DNA of 64,000 nt, taken from the NCBI GenBank assembly GCA_003117195.1, contig BDSI01000100.1:1-64000 (forward strand). The letters run 5' to 3'. Positions 11,901 through 23,900 of this stretch are shown here, one piece after another. A model generated the notes under the pieces. It made no database searches. It was given only the letters and a program-made list of their open reading frames with translations, and had not been told where the DNA came from. The DNA comes from Eudorina sp. 2006-703-Eu-15. Lineage: Eukaryota > Chlorophyta > Chlorophyceae > Chlamydomonadales > Volvocaceae. The translations under genes were made by a program, and so were the position numbers. Position 1 is the first letter of the stretch, and every line of letters starts with the position of its first letter.

Positions 11901-14900
11901 CAAAGGCGCCCAAGCCGTGTCAGTCTCAGAGCGCGAGCAGGGGACGGGGGGTAGAAACGGGCAATCTGCAGACATGCTCAGGCAGAGCGCTGACAGCCGC
12001 CAGAGCAGAGGTCAAGGGCGCGGAGGCAGCAGGGCCGTCGCGGCGTTGCGGTCTTGGCGTCCGGACGTGTGTGACGTCTCGGATGCACGGCACGCTCACC
12101 GGCACCTGCGCCCGACGACCCACACAAGCCCTCCCCCCCGCTTAGCAGCCCGATGGAGCCAGTGACCGGAACCTTCTCGAGAGGCAGATGTGTCCCGCGG
12201 CCCAGCTTTTATAAACACACGCCTGCCTGCCGGTTTCCGCGCTAAACACACCCGCATGTGGCGCGACATACGGACGGGTGGCCGCCCGCAGACCCGCGGC
12301 CCGGCCCGCGCCCACTGCCGCAACCCGGGAGCGACGTGAGTCTAGGGTATCTTCGCTGAGGCAGTCAGTGCCCACTACCGGTCATCAAGCGTTTCGATGC
12401 CTCCCCCACTGACCCTGCGCTGCCGAAGTCCTCCAGATCTCCAGAAGTACAGTAGTGGTCGGTGAGGCGCGGCCTGCAGCGATACACATCCGGGGGGCAC
12501 GTGCACGTGGCCGATTACGGTTAAGGTTACAGTAACGGTGGTTTGGGCTGTCTGCGCCCTGAGGTTATAAAACGGGGGCTTTATGCCCAGCCGTTCAGGT
12601 CTCGACATTGTACGACATGTGCACGGCACAGAACGACATGTGGGTCGACATACGGTATGGCGCCTGCTGCTTGGCACACGGGGCCCTGTGGCGGCCGCGT
12701 GCCGCGCCACGCCCCACCATGCCAACCCACGTGCGCCGTACACACCCGCGCGCGCTCTGCCGTACCTTGGAACGAGCGGGTCGTACAGGTTGGACCAGCC
12801 CTGGCTGATGATGCTGACGCCCCCCATGCTTCCCGCGCTCGTCAGCAGAGCGCATCCCGGCCCGCTCGTGTTGCCAGTCGCTCCAGCACCGCCGACGCCC
12901 GCGCCATGAGATGGACAGTTGAAGCTCTTGCGGCCCGTTGACGGTCCGTGACCGTTGCCCTGTGGACGGCCAGCGGGCAGCGCGGCAGAGATGCAGTGGG
13001 GACTGAGTGGTGGGTGTGCTGGCGTTTGTGGCCTCAGGCAAGGCCACGTGTGGAGAGGTTGGCGGCCACACGAGCCGAGTCGATCTCGCGTTAGGCAGGA
13101 TGATGCAAAAGACGCGAGACGCAATGCGACGCAACGCGACGCAATGCAACGCAATGCAACGCAATGCAACGCAACGCGACGCAATGCAACGCAACGCGAC
13201 GCAATGCAACGCAATGCAACGCAATGCGACGCAATGCACCGCAACGCGACGCAATGCAACGCTCTGACCAGGAAGCGCTGCGCGCCATCACGACGCCCAT
13301 CCCGGACACGTCGCCGCTGCCAAGCCCCTGCACCCGGTAATAATTCCAGGGGCGCCTCGACCAGTCATGACCGCGGTTGCGTCACCACTGACCGACGGCA
13401 CTGTACGACAGTGTACAAAAAACATACTTGTCTCACCCGTAACGATGCCCCCGATTCGGTGCGCATGAGGGCGCCGGGGTTCGCCCAACCGCGACACTGC
13501 AGATCGTCCCCGTTGCCGCCCTGGCCGTACGGACCCGGGTGCGCTGACCCGTCTTCATGTGCCGTACGCAGGTCGGTGGGGGACATCTGACCCCGGAGCA
13601 TCGCCGCTGCCGGAACCGCCGATGACCGTCCGTACTCAGACTGGCCGTGGAACCCGACGGCGCTGGCGCCATGCGCCGTGGCGGGCCGCTGGCGGGTTAA
13701 TCCCGCGCCAGCGGTGCCGCCGCCGCCGCCGCCGCCACCGCCATTGCCACCACCGCCGCCGCCTCTGCCGCCTCGCTGCGACAGCGCCGCCGCAAGGCTC
13801 AGCCCGTCGGCGCCGCCAGCGGACGGCCCTGCGGTGCCTCTGCCCGCGCCGCCGCCGCTGCCGCCGCCGCTGTGTCCCGCCAGCGGCGGCGCGGTCTCGC
13901 GCGAGAAGTAGCGGGTTGCAGCACCCGACGTCATATTGCTGGCCCCACAGACAGTGCCGGTGGCGGTGGCAGGCCGTTTGTATGTGCCGGACCTCACCCA
14001 CGGCGCCCTGGGGCCGGGGCCGGGGCCGGGGCCGTGACGCGGCGAGTAGATGCCGGAGGACGCCACCACGACTCCGGTGCTGCCGGTGCCGTCGGTGCCG
14101 GCAGCCGCGCTGATGAGGCTGCTGCTGCTGACGCTCGGGATGAGGGTGGGGCCGGTGCCGCCTGCGCTACTGCCGCCCGCGAGGCCACGGTCGGGCGCGC
14201 CGTCCGCGTCAGCCTCGCCGCCGCTGGTCCGGCCGGTGTGGCCCAGGCTCGTGGGGCGGCCGGCTGCGCGGGGAGGCCGCGACGAGGGCGGACGGATTGG
14301 CGAGGACTCAGCGATGGGGGGCCGCAGGGTATAGGAGATGAGTAGGGGAGTGGGTGTGCAGGTAACCTCACGAGCTGTAATCGCGTGTTAGGAGTGCGAA
14401 GACTATTCCCACCGGGGGTACCGGATCCACACGATCCCCCGGCGGGTCATCTTCTGCCCCCAACACTTCTGGGTGTGCCCGGGATCGTGCCTGGAATTTG
14501 TTTTCCTATTTTTCTTAACCCCAGCATGCACCCGGTCGAGCATCAGACAACCAACAAAGCGTGTACGCAATCACAAACATGCGAGTTCAAAATGGCCGAT
14601 GACCCGCGGGCTCCACTGTAACATCATTCATATAAATGTATGGCCCGTTGCGGCTGTGCAGAGCTACACCGCCCTCGCAAACACAAAGAGTTCGGGACGC
14701 GCATCGCACCCAGGCTTGCGGTGCCGAATAACGTTTCAGGCACCATGCGAACTGCACACACACCACCCTCGAAGCCGCACCCCATCCCGAACTCACCGAA
14801 TGACGGCTGCTCATACGACGGCCGGGACGGCGGCCACGCCGCGCCGACACCCGCAATGGCGTCGCTGCAGTTGCTGCTTGTGCGACTCAGCCGCGACGCC

Positions 14901-17900
14901 ATCGCCTGGGGTGCCGGTATCAGCGTGGGCGAGTTGCCGCCCTGCCACAGCCGGCCGTCGTGCACGGCCAGCGCCTCCGTCGACGCCTCCGTCGCCCGGT
15001 ACGGCGGCAGCACGATGTCCTGCGCCGCCGGCGCCACCGCCGCCGGCGCCGGCGCCGAGGCCGGCATCATGGACGTGTGCAGTTGGCGGGCCTGCACGGG
15101 CGAGCCGCAGACGAGGACGCGGCCGGCGTTTCCGACGGCGGCGCCCGAGGTGTAGCCGCGCCCTAACCCCATGGCCGCGGCCTCGGCGATCACGTCTCCG
15201 GCGTCGCTGTTCAGCGCGCTGTCAATGGCCGCCGCCAGCGCCTCCGCGGCGATCGCAAGCGTCGGCTCCAAGTCCAAGTCCAGATCCGTCGGAGGGCAAC
15301 CCGGCGCGCCGGCGGCGGCGGCGGCAGATCCTGCTGCGCCCGGGACCTTTGGCGGTGCCGCCCGCTGCGGCTGCGGCCCCGGCCCCGGCGCGGCCGCCGC
15401 CGCCGCCGCCGCCACCGCCGCCTGCACCGCCGGCATCGCCGCCAATTGCGCGGCTGTGCTCGGACGAGTGTCGCCCGCGTGGATCCAACTCCCCAGCGAG
15501 TGGCCGGCGTCGTTGGTGGACGATCGGCTGATCATGGCCGGAGTGGCCGTGGCAGGGTCGAGGGTTTCAACCAGGACGGACCAGCCAGCTATGCTCGCGA
15601 CCAGCGCTCCCTCACCGCTGGCCGTTGTGGTGCCGGCGGTGGTAACGACGGCGGCGGCGGCGGCGGCGCCGCCGCCGCCACCATCGCCGCCTGCGGCATT
15701 CCGGCTGCTGCTGGTGTCGACCGGCGGCGGCTCCACGGCGCATGCCCCCGACAGCGCTACCGTCTCCAGGTCGAGTGGCTGCGCCGCCGAGGCGGCGCCG
15801 GTCGCGGCCGGTGCCGAAGCCGACGCGGCCGCGTCGTTGTCGCAGCTGGTGTTGCTTACTGCCGCGGCCACCGCGGCGGCCGCCGCCGCCGTCAGTTCCT
15901 CGCTGGTCCGCACGCCGCTCCGCCGTAGCTGCTCCAGGTTGGCCCCCTGCTGCCGCATGCTCGATGCGCCGGGTGACGCCGCCCCAGCTGCCCTTTCGAA
16001 CGCCGCCGCCGCCGCCGTCGTCAAGTTGAACAAAATGCGACCGCGCGAGGATGGCGATCGGTCTTCGGCTTCCGATGGCGCGCCGCCGCCGCCGCCGCGA
16101 TGCACCGCGTACTGCAATGACAGCTCTTCCCGGGCATCCGACAACACCTCCGTCGCCTCCGTCGATGCCGTATGCGCGGCGGTGAGGATGCTGGCAGGGA
16201 CGAAGGGCTGGCCCCCGCGCAAGGGCGACGGCGGCTTGCTGCGCGGCGCCGCCGCCTGACGGCCGTCGCCCGAGTCCGCGACGACGGCAGGGGCGTTGCT
16301 CATTCCCGATGTCGTACGGCTGTAGCTCACAACGGTGCCGCTGGTTTCGGCGCAGGCGCCGCCGCCAGTGCCCCAGGTGCTGCCGGTGGTGGGTACGGCG
16401 CGGCCGGAGAGGTCCAGGGAGGCCCGTGTCGAGTTCACCGGGGAAACGCCCGTCGGCAGCGGACAGAAGGGCGCCAGAGACCTTGACGTCGGCCCGCTGG
16501 CGGCGGCGGAGGCGGCGGTGGCGGCGTCGGCCGCTGGCGCCGCCGCCAGACGCCTACCGGAGACGGGTGACGGCGCCGGCACGTATGCCATCGGTACGGA
16601 GCTGGAGAAGGCCAGCCCCGCGCGCATCATCGCGGCTGGCAGGGCTGAAGGGGGACCGCCGCCACCGCCGCCGCTGGCGATGGCGGCTGCGATGGCGCCG
16701 CGGAAGGCGCTGCTACCGGGGTTGTCCAAGGAGTCCAGGAGCGAGCCATCCTGTTTGGATTTGAAATCCGGGGAGGCAGACCGAGCAGAGCAGCACGGGC
16801 ATCCACAGTGCACCGACACAGGAGAAAGCGAGGGACGCGTCGAACAGAGAGCGCACACACACAAGCGCTGGTCTTCACATCAACAAAGCGGGCTGCAGCC
16901 ATTCATTCCTTGCTTAAAACTCGTTTGAGAATCCCAGTCCCAGTAAAAAATGTGACCGGCAGCTGGGGCACCTTTTTCCGCGCTCTGGCGCGAGCCCGTC
17001 GGGGCTCGATATGGGGCCAACCATAAACCCAACTGCTGCCGTTACACAAACGCACCCCGCCGTACCGCCTTCCCTCTCTGATGTTCACAGTGTACGACGC
17101 TCGCTCGCCCGTGGGAGAGTGTGATCGGACTATCGCCCCAACACAAACCCACCGACCCCGCACCCACCATCGCGTGCGACGGCAGCAGCACCGCCAGCCC
17201 GTTATCCATGAGCACGTTGGTGCCCGTGCTGGACATGCCGTCAGCGCCGGACATGTGGGAATGGTGGTAGCGATACGACGCGTACTTGATGTCCTCAACT
17301 TGTTCAGACCCAGCTTCCGCCGCCACCACCAGCCCTGCCCCAACGTGATTCATGCGCCAGTGCACCGGCCCCGCCGCCGCCGCCAGCTGCACGCCACCGC
17401 CGCCGCCGCCGCTCGTACAGCCCGCTGGCGCGAGGGCGTCCTCGTGCGGAAGCGGCGGCCGCGCTGCCGCCACCGAGTCAGGCTCCATGGCCTCCGAAAC
17501 CACTATTACGCCGTGCCCAGAAGCGCCGTGGGCGTCAACAGCGACCTCTTCAGTCCTCGTGGGCGCCGCCACCGCCACCGCCGACGTCGCGCCGGCCGCG
17601 ATGGCGGCGTTGCCGCCGCGGCGCGGTGTGGCGAGTGACGTGTCGGGGGTGACGGTGGCACGTGCTGGCGCAGCGGCGCTCGCGAGCTCCGCCAGCGCCT
17701 TCTCGTACAGTCCGACCCGCAGCAGGTACGTGTGCATCACGCCCTGTCGTACATACCGCGCGGCGTTGCGGGGCGGGGAAAGAAGCATATGGCGTCAGGC
17801 GCGTGTGGCCATGCGCACAACCCTAGAGCCAGGCGCATCACAGCGCCAGATATCTTGTGGTGACTCTTTCAGGCGCCAGCGAGGCCCGGCACCCATGGGC

Positions 17901-20900
17901 ACGGACGCGAACGACTGCCTTCCGTCCTGGGCTACCCCGCACTGTTGTCATGCCGACCCATTGTCCATCTTCCCATCGGTCCTGTGACACAACGTCGTGT
18001 GAAACCCGCCTCCCTTGCCCCGGGGCCCGGTCCCACCACATCCTGCGTTCACCCTCGGTTCATGACCTGACAACCCTCTCCGCGGGGACCCCCTCCGGTT
18101 TGGCTTTTCTCCTAAACCCCTTGCATCGTCCCCTCCGACGCCCCGTCCCGTCCGCGTTCTGCCGCGCCCCCCTCACCCACCTTGCCCTTAATATCCCGCG
18201 GGCCACACGGCGCGAACTGGAACTCGGACGCCCACTCCGGGTTTGAGTTGACCGCATTGAGGGTGGACTCGCTGACCTGCGTTGGTTGCAGCAGCGACAG
18301 CAAGCAGCATCCCCAACAGCAGCACCACCAGCGGCAGACCCAGCAGCCGCGTTGGCGGGCGGGAAACGCTTGCCGCGTTGGCGGGCGGAAAACGCCCACC
18401 GCCGCAGCCCCAGCACTGAGACGGCAAGCCCGACTGGTCGCCAAACCGCGCGCACCCTCATGCACTACCGTGCCGCGGCTAACCCCCTAGCACGCTTGAC
18501 CGCGTACCCCGACTCCCCAGAGAGAGTGTGGAGAGAAATAAAGCAGCCCCAGAGACGCTGCTGTGCTGACCGAAAAAAGCGCATGTTGCCGTTGGTTGCA
18601 GTTCGGAAATGGCGTGCAACCGTCTTTGCCGTTACACACCTGTATGGCCATGGGGAAGCCGGTGCTCTCCATGCGGGAAGCCCTACAGACGGGAGAGGTA
18701 GTGGCGGGAAGGGGGCCACACGTTACGGGCTTAAACCCATCAAGGTCATCAACGTCATTGAAGATGGGGGGGCGAGCGACAAAGGGAGGATGGGTGCCTG
18801 TTGGGTTCGGGGCGGGATGCCATCGGAGCTTTGGGTGGATGCGGGGCAAGGTCGGAAGTACCCAGCCGCCGCCGCCGTCGCGACCGCGGCGCCAACGCGC
18901 AGCCGAACACTGCACCGCCGAATGCGCGCACGGGGCCGAATCGGATCGTGCGACTTGGCTGCAAGCGGGTATGCCTTCCATCCACGCACCCGGGTGCGTG
19001 CAGGGCGCCCTGTGCCATACGGTGCCCTGCGCGTTGCCCCTCGGTCCGATCCCAGCGGCGGGTGGATTCCGGATCTCGGCGCCTCGACAACTCCAGCACG
19101 CCCATAACTCAGGCCCCGGGCCCCTCCCACTGAGGTCTAACACATCCCACGCCCAGCCAAATTGAGGACTAACAAGTCCCACGCCCAGTCCAACCCCACT
19201 CACGTGTTGACCGTGTCCCCGAAGAAGCAGTAACGGGGCCGCGACAGCCCCACGACGCCGCTGTGCGCGGGGCCGGTGTGGATGCCAACACGGATCTGCG
19301 ACCGCCGGGACCACAAGGGGCCCACCGACCCAGCGGACCGAGTGGGTATGTGTGGGTGAGTAGGGACTAGGCAGGCAGATGTGGGTGGTTTTGAGTAGCT
19401 GCGGAGGTGCACGATGGCATGGCTCACGTTCCTGACGACCTTGCGCGCAGCCTCTGCCAGATACTGTACACCCGTCAACCCTCGTGGCGCGGCTTTCCCG
19501 TCCTCCCTCCGGCTTCCTCTATATGGAAGCCCTCCATCGTCCCTTGACAAGACCAACAGACACCCCCAGGTCATCGCCGCCCACCGAATCCCAAGCTCCC
19601 CACCCACCCACCCATACCCAACCCCCGCGGGCGCCACCATCCGGGCCCCCCGCCCGCGTCACCCACCTGCAGCTCGCGACCGTCGTACCCTCGCATGTCC
19701 GTCACCGCCGCCAGCATGTGAGCCGCCATGCGCAGCATCCGCGGCGCGTGGTCCGCGACGCCGTCGTGGCCCGACACAATCATGTAGGCGTCCCCTGCAA
19801 GCAGCGGCGGGGCGACACAGCGACTCACGAGTGCGGTTGAGTGGCTCGGTGGGAAGACCGCACGACCCCCGCCTGCTGCACTGCAACCTCCGCGACGTCA
19901 TCTGCCGGGCTCTCCAACCGCTTTATATGATCTTCGCTCACAGCGCTATCCTCGACCCCCAACCGTCAAATCCGCACCCCCTCCTCCACTACTAACCGTC
20001 GAATCCGCACCTCCTCCACCGCTGCTAACTGTCAAATCCGCGCCCGCTATAATTCTCCCTTGCTTGAACCCTCCGGCCGGTGCCGGTGTCGGTCGCTCAC
20101 CGATCGTCTCCACCTTGTAGACCCCCATGCGGTCGCAGAGGCGGTCGAAGGCCGTGAACATGTTGTTCAGCATGAGGATGATCTGCTCCGTGGGCCACTC
20201 GGTTGCCAGATTGGTGAAGCCGCGGATGTCTGCCGGCCAAGGAAGTCGCGCAATGGAAGGCAGGCAGGCAAGTTGACAAGCAGGCAGGCAGGCAAGTTGA
20301 CAAGTTGACAAGCAGGCAGGCAGGCAGGCGCGGGTGCCCAACGAGGGAGCACGACGACGGCTCTCAATGAGGAGGTGCATGCACAGGTGGGTTGGCCTTC
20401 GGTGGCAGCGCGCCGCCCGGCTGCGGCGGGCTGGGCTGCGCCTGCCCGTCGCTGGCCACACACTGGGCGCCGTACCGTATCCGGCCTCGACACAGCAGAA
20501 CCATGATCGCACCGTGTAACACCACTCACACACACACACACACATTATATACGCATACGGGGAAAACTATAGGGCGCCACTCGGCCCGTCGCATGTCACG
20601 CACTCCTGTTCTGCCTGCCTAAGAAACACACACATGGTCGCACCCGACGTACCCGAGAAGAGGATAGTGACCTCCTGGTGAAACTGCGCGATGAGGGTGA
20701 CGCCCTGCTTGAGCTGGCGGATGACGTTGGCGGGCAGAATGGAGCCCAGCAGGGAGCGGTTCACGCGCGCCTCGGCGGCCACCTGAGGCGTCATGGGGTG
20801 AATGCAGCGGCAACCAAGGTTCAGGAAGGTGACCCAGATGACCCAGATGGGGAGAGTTGACCCAGATGGGCAGAGTTGACCCAGATTCGAAGCAGTAACC

Positions 20901-23900
20901 CAACTGACGGGTGACCCAAGGGCGACAAGCGAAAGGGGAAGAGACGAGAGACGACCGGTGTTGGGGACAAGCCTGTCCAGCCGCGCGGCCCCAACCGTGA
21001 CGCACTGCGCTGCTCCAACCCCCGCGCGCCCCAGCCGGATCCCACAGCGCACAGCCAAACATTCGGGACCCGCGCACCCGAATGCTCCTCTTGAGGGCCA
21101 GCTGCGTCTTGATGCGCGCCATAAGCTCCAAGTTCCTGAGCGGTTTTATCAGGTAGTCGTTGGCGCCAACCGCCAACCCCCGGATGACGTCCTCCTCCAG
21201 GGAGGAGCACGTGATCATGATGACGGGCAGCTCGCCGGGGGAGTACTCGCGCCGTATCTCCAGACACACCTGCGCGGGGCCCACGCCGCAGTGTCAATAC
21301 CGGGGTCAGGCGAATACGTAACCCTCCGGGTCGCTGCGTCAATCCGTCTACGAGCATCGCATCATATGCTGGGTAATGACGAGTCAATCCATTCGCCGTT
21401 TTTAAGTTCCGTGGGGCAGCAGTTCACCACCCTCGATGGTGCACCCTTTTTGCTACTACAGCACGGAAGGGCCGGAGCCTCTTCGGTCCGGCGGAAAATG
21501 CAGGCCCGATACCGCGTCCTGTCCTTGTCGTGCATACGTACGCACACAGTAGCACACGCAGCCGCACACGCAGCCGCGTACCTCGAAGCCGCTGACGCTG
21601 CCGCCCAGCGTCACGTCCAGCAACACCAGGTCGGGCAGCACCTCGCAGTTCCGTATCATCTTGAGCGCGTCCTCGCCGCTGCGCGCCTCCAGGACGTCGT
21701 ACTCGGCGGCCCACAGCAGCGCGCGCATCACCTGTGACTCAGGGGCGGGTTCCGACCCGGCACGCAAACCATTCCACCAGGGATCAGACACTGCTTGGGA
21801 GGTATGGCGCAGGGCCTTAAGGCCCGGGAGTTGGCACCCGCCAAGCACTCGATGCCCTGCATGGGTGTCACACCATTCACGAGGACTGGTGGGTAACGCA
21901 TCCCGGGGCCCTACGTCACCCGAAAACGCCATCTGGGAGGGGTCCCCTCAGGCCCACGCTGACCAAGGGAGAGGCCATGGTCACGGGATTCAGCTGTCAG
22001 CCCTGGCCAATCATGGTCCACGGGACGGCTCCGATGACAGCCGCGGCGCTCACCTGCTGGTTCACCGGCTCGTCGTCCACCGACAGCACCTGCACCGCAG
22101 CGTCAATGGCGTTCGGACATTCGGGTCCTTCAGAACCGTCATTCTCGCTCACGCGCGAGAACAACCCCAACCGAGCTTCCAGCGCATATCGATGTTTCCG
22201 TGCCGTATCGCCCGCGCCGACCGACCACCCGTCTTCTGGCCCCGCACGTGCTCTCCCTGGCCACGCCTTGTTCCCTCCAACCTAACGCACGCAGCATTAC
22301 GACCTGGGATCCCGCCTGGCCCCTGCGAGCAGCATCCCAACCTCACCTGCACACGTCCTGCATTCTGAGGAAGGTCGCTGAAGGCCGGCTTCCGCGCCGC
22401 GGCATCCGCTGACGTCAGCAGGAACGCATGCGCGCCGCCGGTCTGCAGCGGGTCCCAGCTGGGAGCGGCACCGGCGCCGCCGCCGCCAGCCTCGGCGCCG
22501 CCGGCGTTTGTGCCTGCGCCCGCATTGCCGCCCTTCAGCGCGCCCGCGCTGCCCCCTGCGGCCACGGCCGCCTCCATGAGCGCGGTCAGGGACGAGTTGG
22601 AGGCGGATCGCTGCATCCCCCAGTCGCCCGTGACGCGTGGAAGCATGTCCGACACCTGCGGGGCGCGGACAGACCCGTGGGTCACGTGGGGTCACTCGCG
22701 CAATCCGATGCCTTATCCGTGATATGCATGGACTCATCCCCTTTGCATGAAACACGCGGAGGCCGTTGTTGTATTCGAGCGCCTGTGGTGTCCGTCGCGC
22801 CTTGGGACAGGGACAGCTTGAGGTGACGCTAGGCGACTAGCGACTGTCGCCGCCGCTGCTACCGCACAAACACTGCTCGTTCTCTCTGCGCTTTACGTGT
22901 TGCCGCGTTGAAAATGTCGCCGCCCCTGTCATCGTTGCTCCTGGCATAACCAGTGCAGGCCCCGCCCCGCCCCACCCAGGCCCGTACCATACTGCTCAGG
23001 GTGGAACCGTTGCTCGGCCTCCACCGTCCCTGGGCGTTTGTGCCGCCGGTCCCCGACGCGCCCTGCAGCCCGGCTCCAATTCCTGCGCCGGACGCCTGTC
23101 TCGCCGACCCCCGTATCGACGACGACACGAGCCATCCGAGGAGGTTGCTGCATGAGGCCGATACGAGCGTCGACATCGCTCGCGCCAGTGGTACGACACC
23201 GACCGTACTTTCGTTTTGGATATGCGACCCGTTGCCGTACTGCTGGATACTGCCCGAGGACCTGGGGGATGCGGCTAAGGCGGGGTCCCCGGCTGCCAAC
23301 GAGCCCACCGACGGCGCCCTCCGCATCGAGTGCTGCGGCACCGTCGAACTCCCCGCCACGTGCGCTGCATGATCTGACTGATGCTGTCGCGGCGGCCGCC
23401 GCAGCAGGTGCAAACCTGGGAGAGCCGCGTGCCACAGATGCGCGATCGAGGGCCGAAAGAACAAGGACGAGCTCGCCCGGGACTGCGGCAACGGGAATGT
23501 CGCGGCCGCCCTGTACGACCCCGACGGCGCTGCCCGGCCTCCGAACTGCGCAGGGCAGGACATTCCTGGTGCGCCTCCGCTGCCGCACTCTTCAGTGCTG
23601 CTGATACTGCTGGACTTGCGCGCCGTCGCGTCATCGGCGTCGGCGACTGCTGCGGCCGACGGCGGCCCCGGCCCAGCCCCCTCGACTGCGTCCGTCGCGG
23701 AGCCGCCCCCCGGCACAGCGGCGGCGCTGCCGCCGTTACAACCTACGACGGCGGGCTGTGGGGCCAGATGGACCCAGCTTTGCAAGGATGGGGCCCGGCT
23801 GCGGCCAGGTCCACACCACCCCTGGAGTCCCCAGGACCATGTAAATCGACCGGGGGGCCCACCAGGAACAACGTTTAATTGTACGGCCGCCGCGCCACAT

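Larger units (their letters stand above)
17650..20782 (-). other. Gene B class III guanylyl cyclase catalytic domain
   Basis: Exons from 20782 down encode the domain in order. [20 protein letters not shown] is the coiled entry. [17 protein letters not shown] carries the first metal Asp, built across an exon junction. [19 protein letters not shown] carries the second metal Asp in GD. Then come [34 protein letters not shown] (transition-state Asn and Arg present) and [13 protein letters not shown]. The Glu of KVETIGD and the Cys of RYCFFGD occupy the two base-recognition positions where guanylyl cyclases have Glu and Cys and adenylyl cyclases have Lys and Asp. All catalytic residues are in one domain, so it should work as a homodimer making cGMP. 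Confidence 0.93.

Noticed and set aside
13121..13260. CRISPR-like array
   Set aside because: The units are contiguous 10-mers without spacers, in a eukaryotic intron.
14640..16259. Long plus-strand open frames over 14.6-16.3 kb (up to 362 codons)
   Set aside because: They are antisense shadows of the GC-rich gene B exon 14797-16750; GCC/GGC-rich codons leave complementary frames open. They lack motifs and splice logic.
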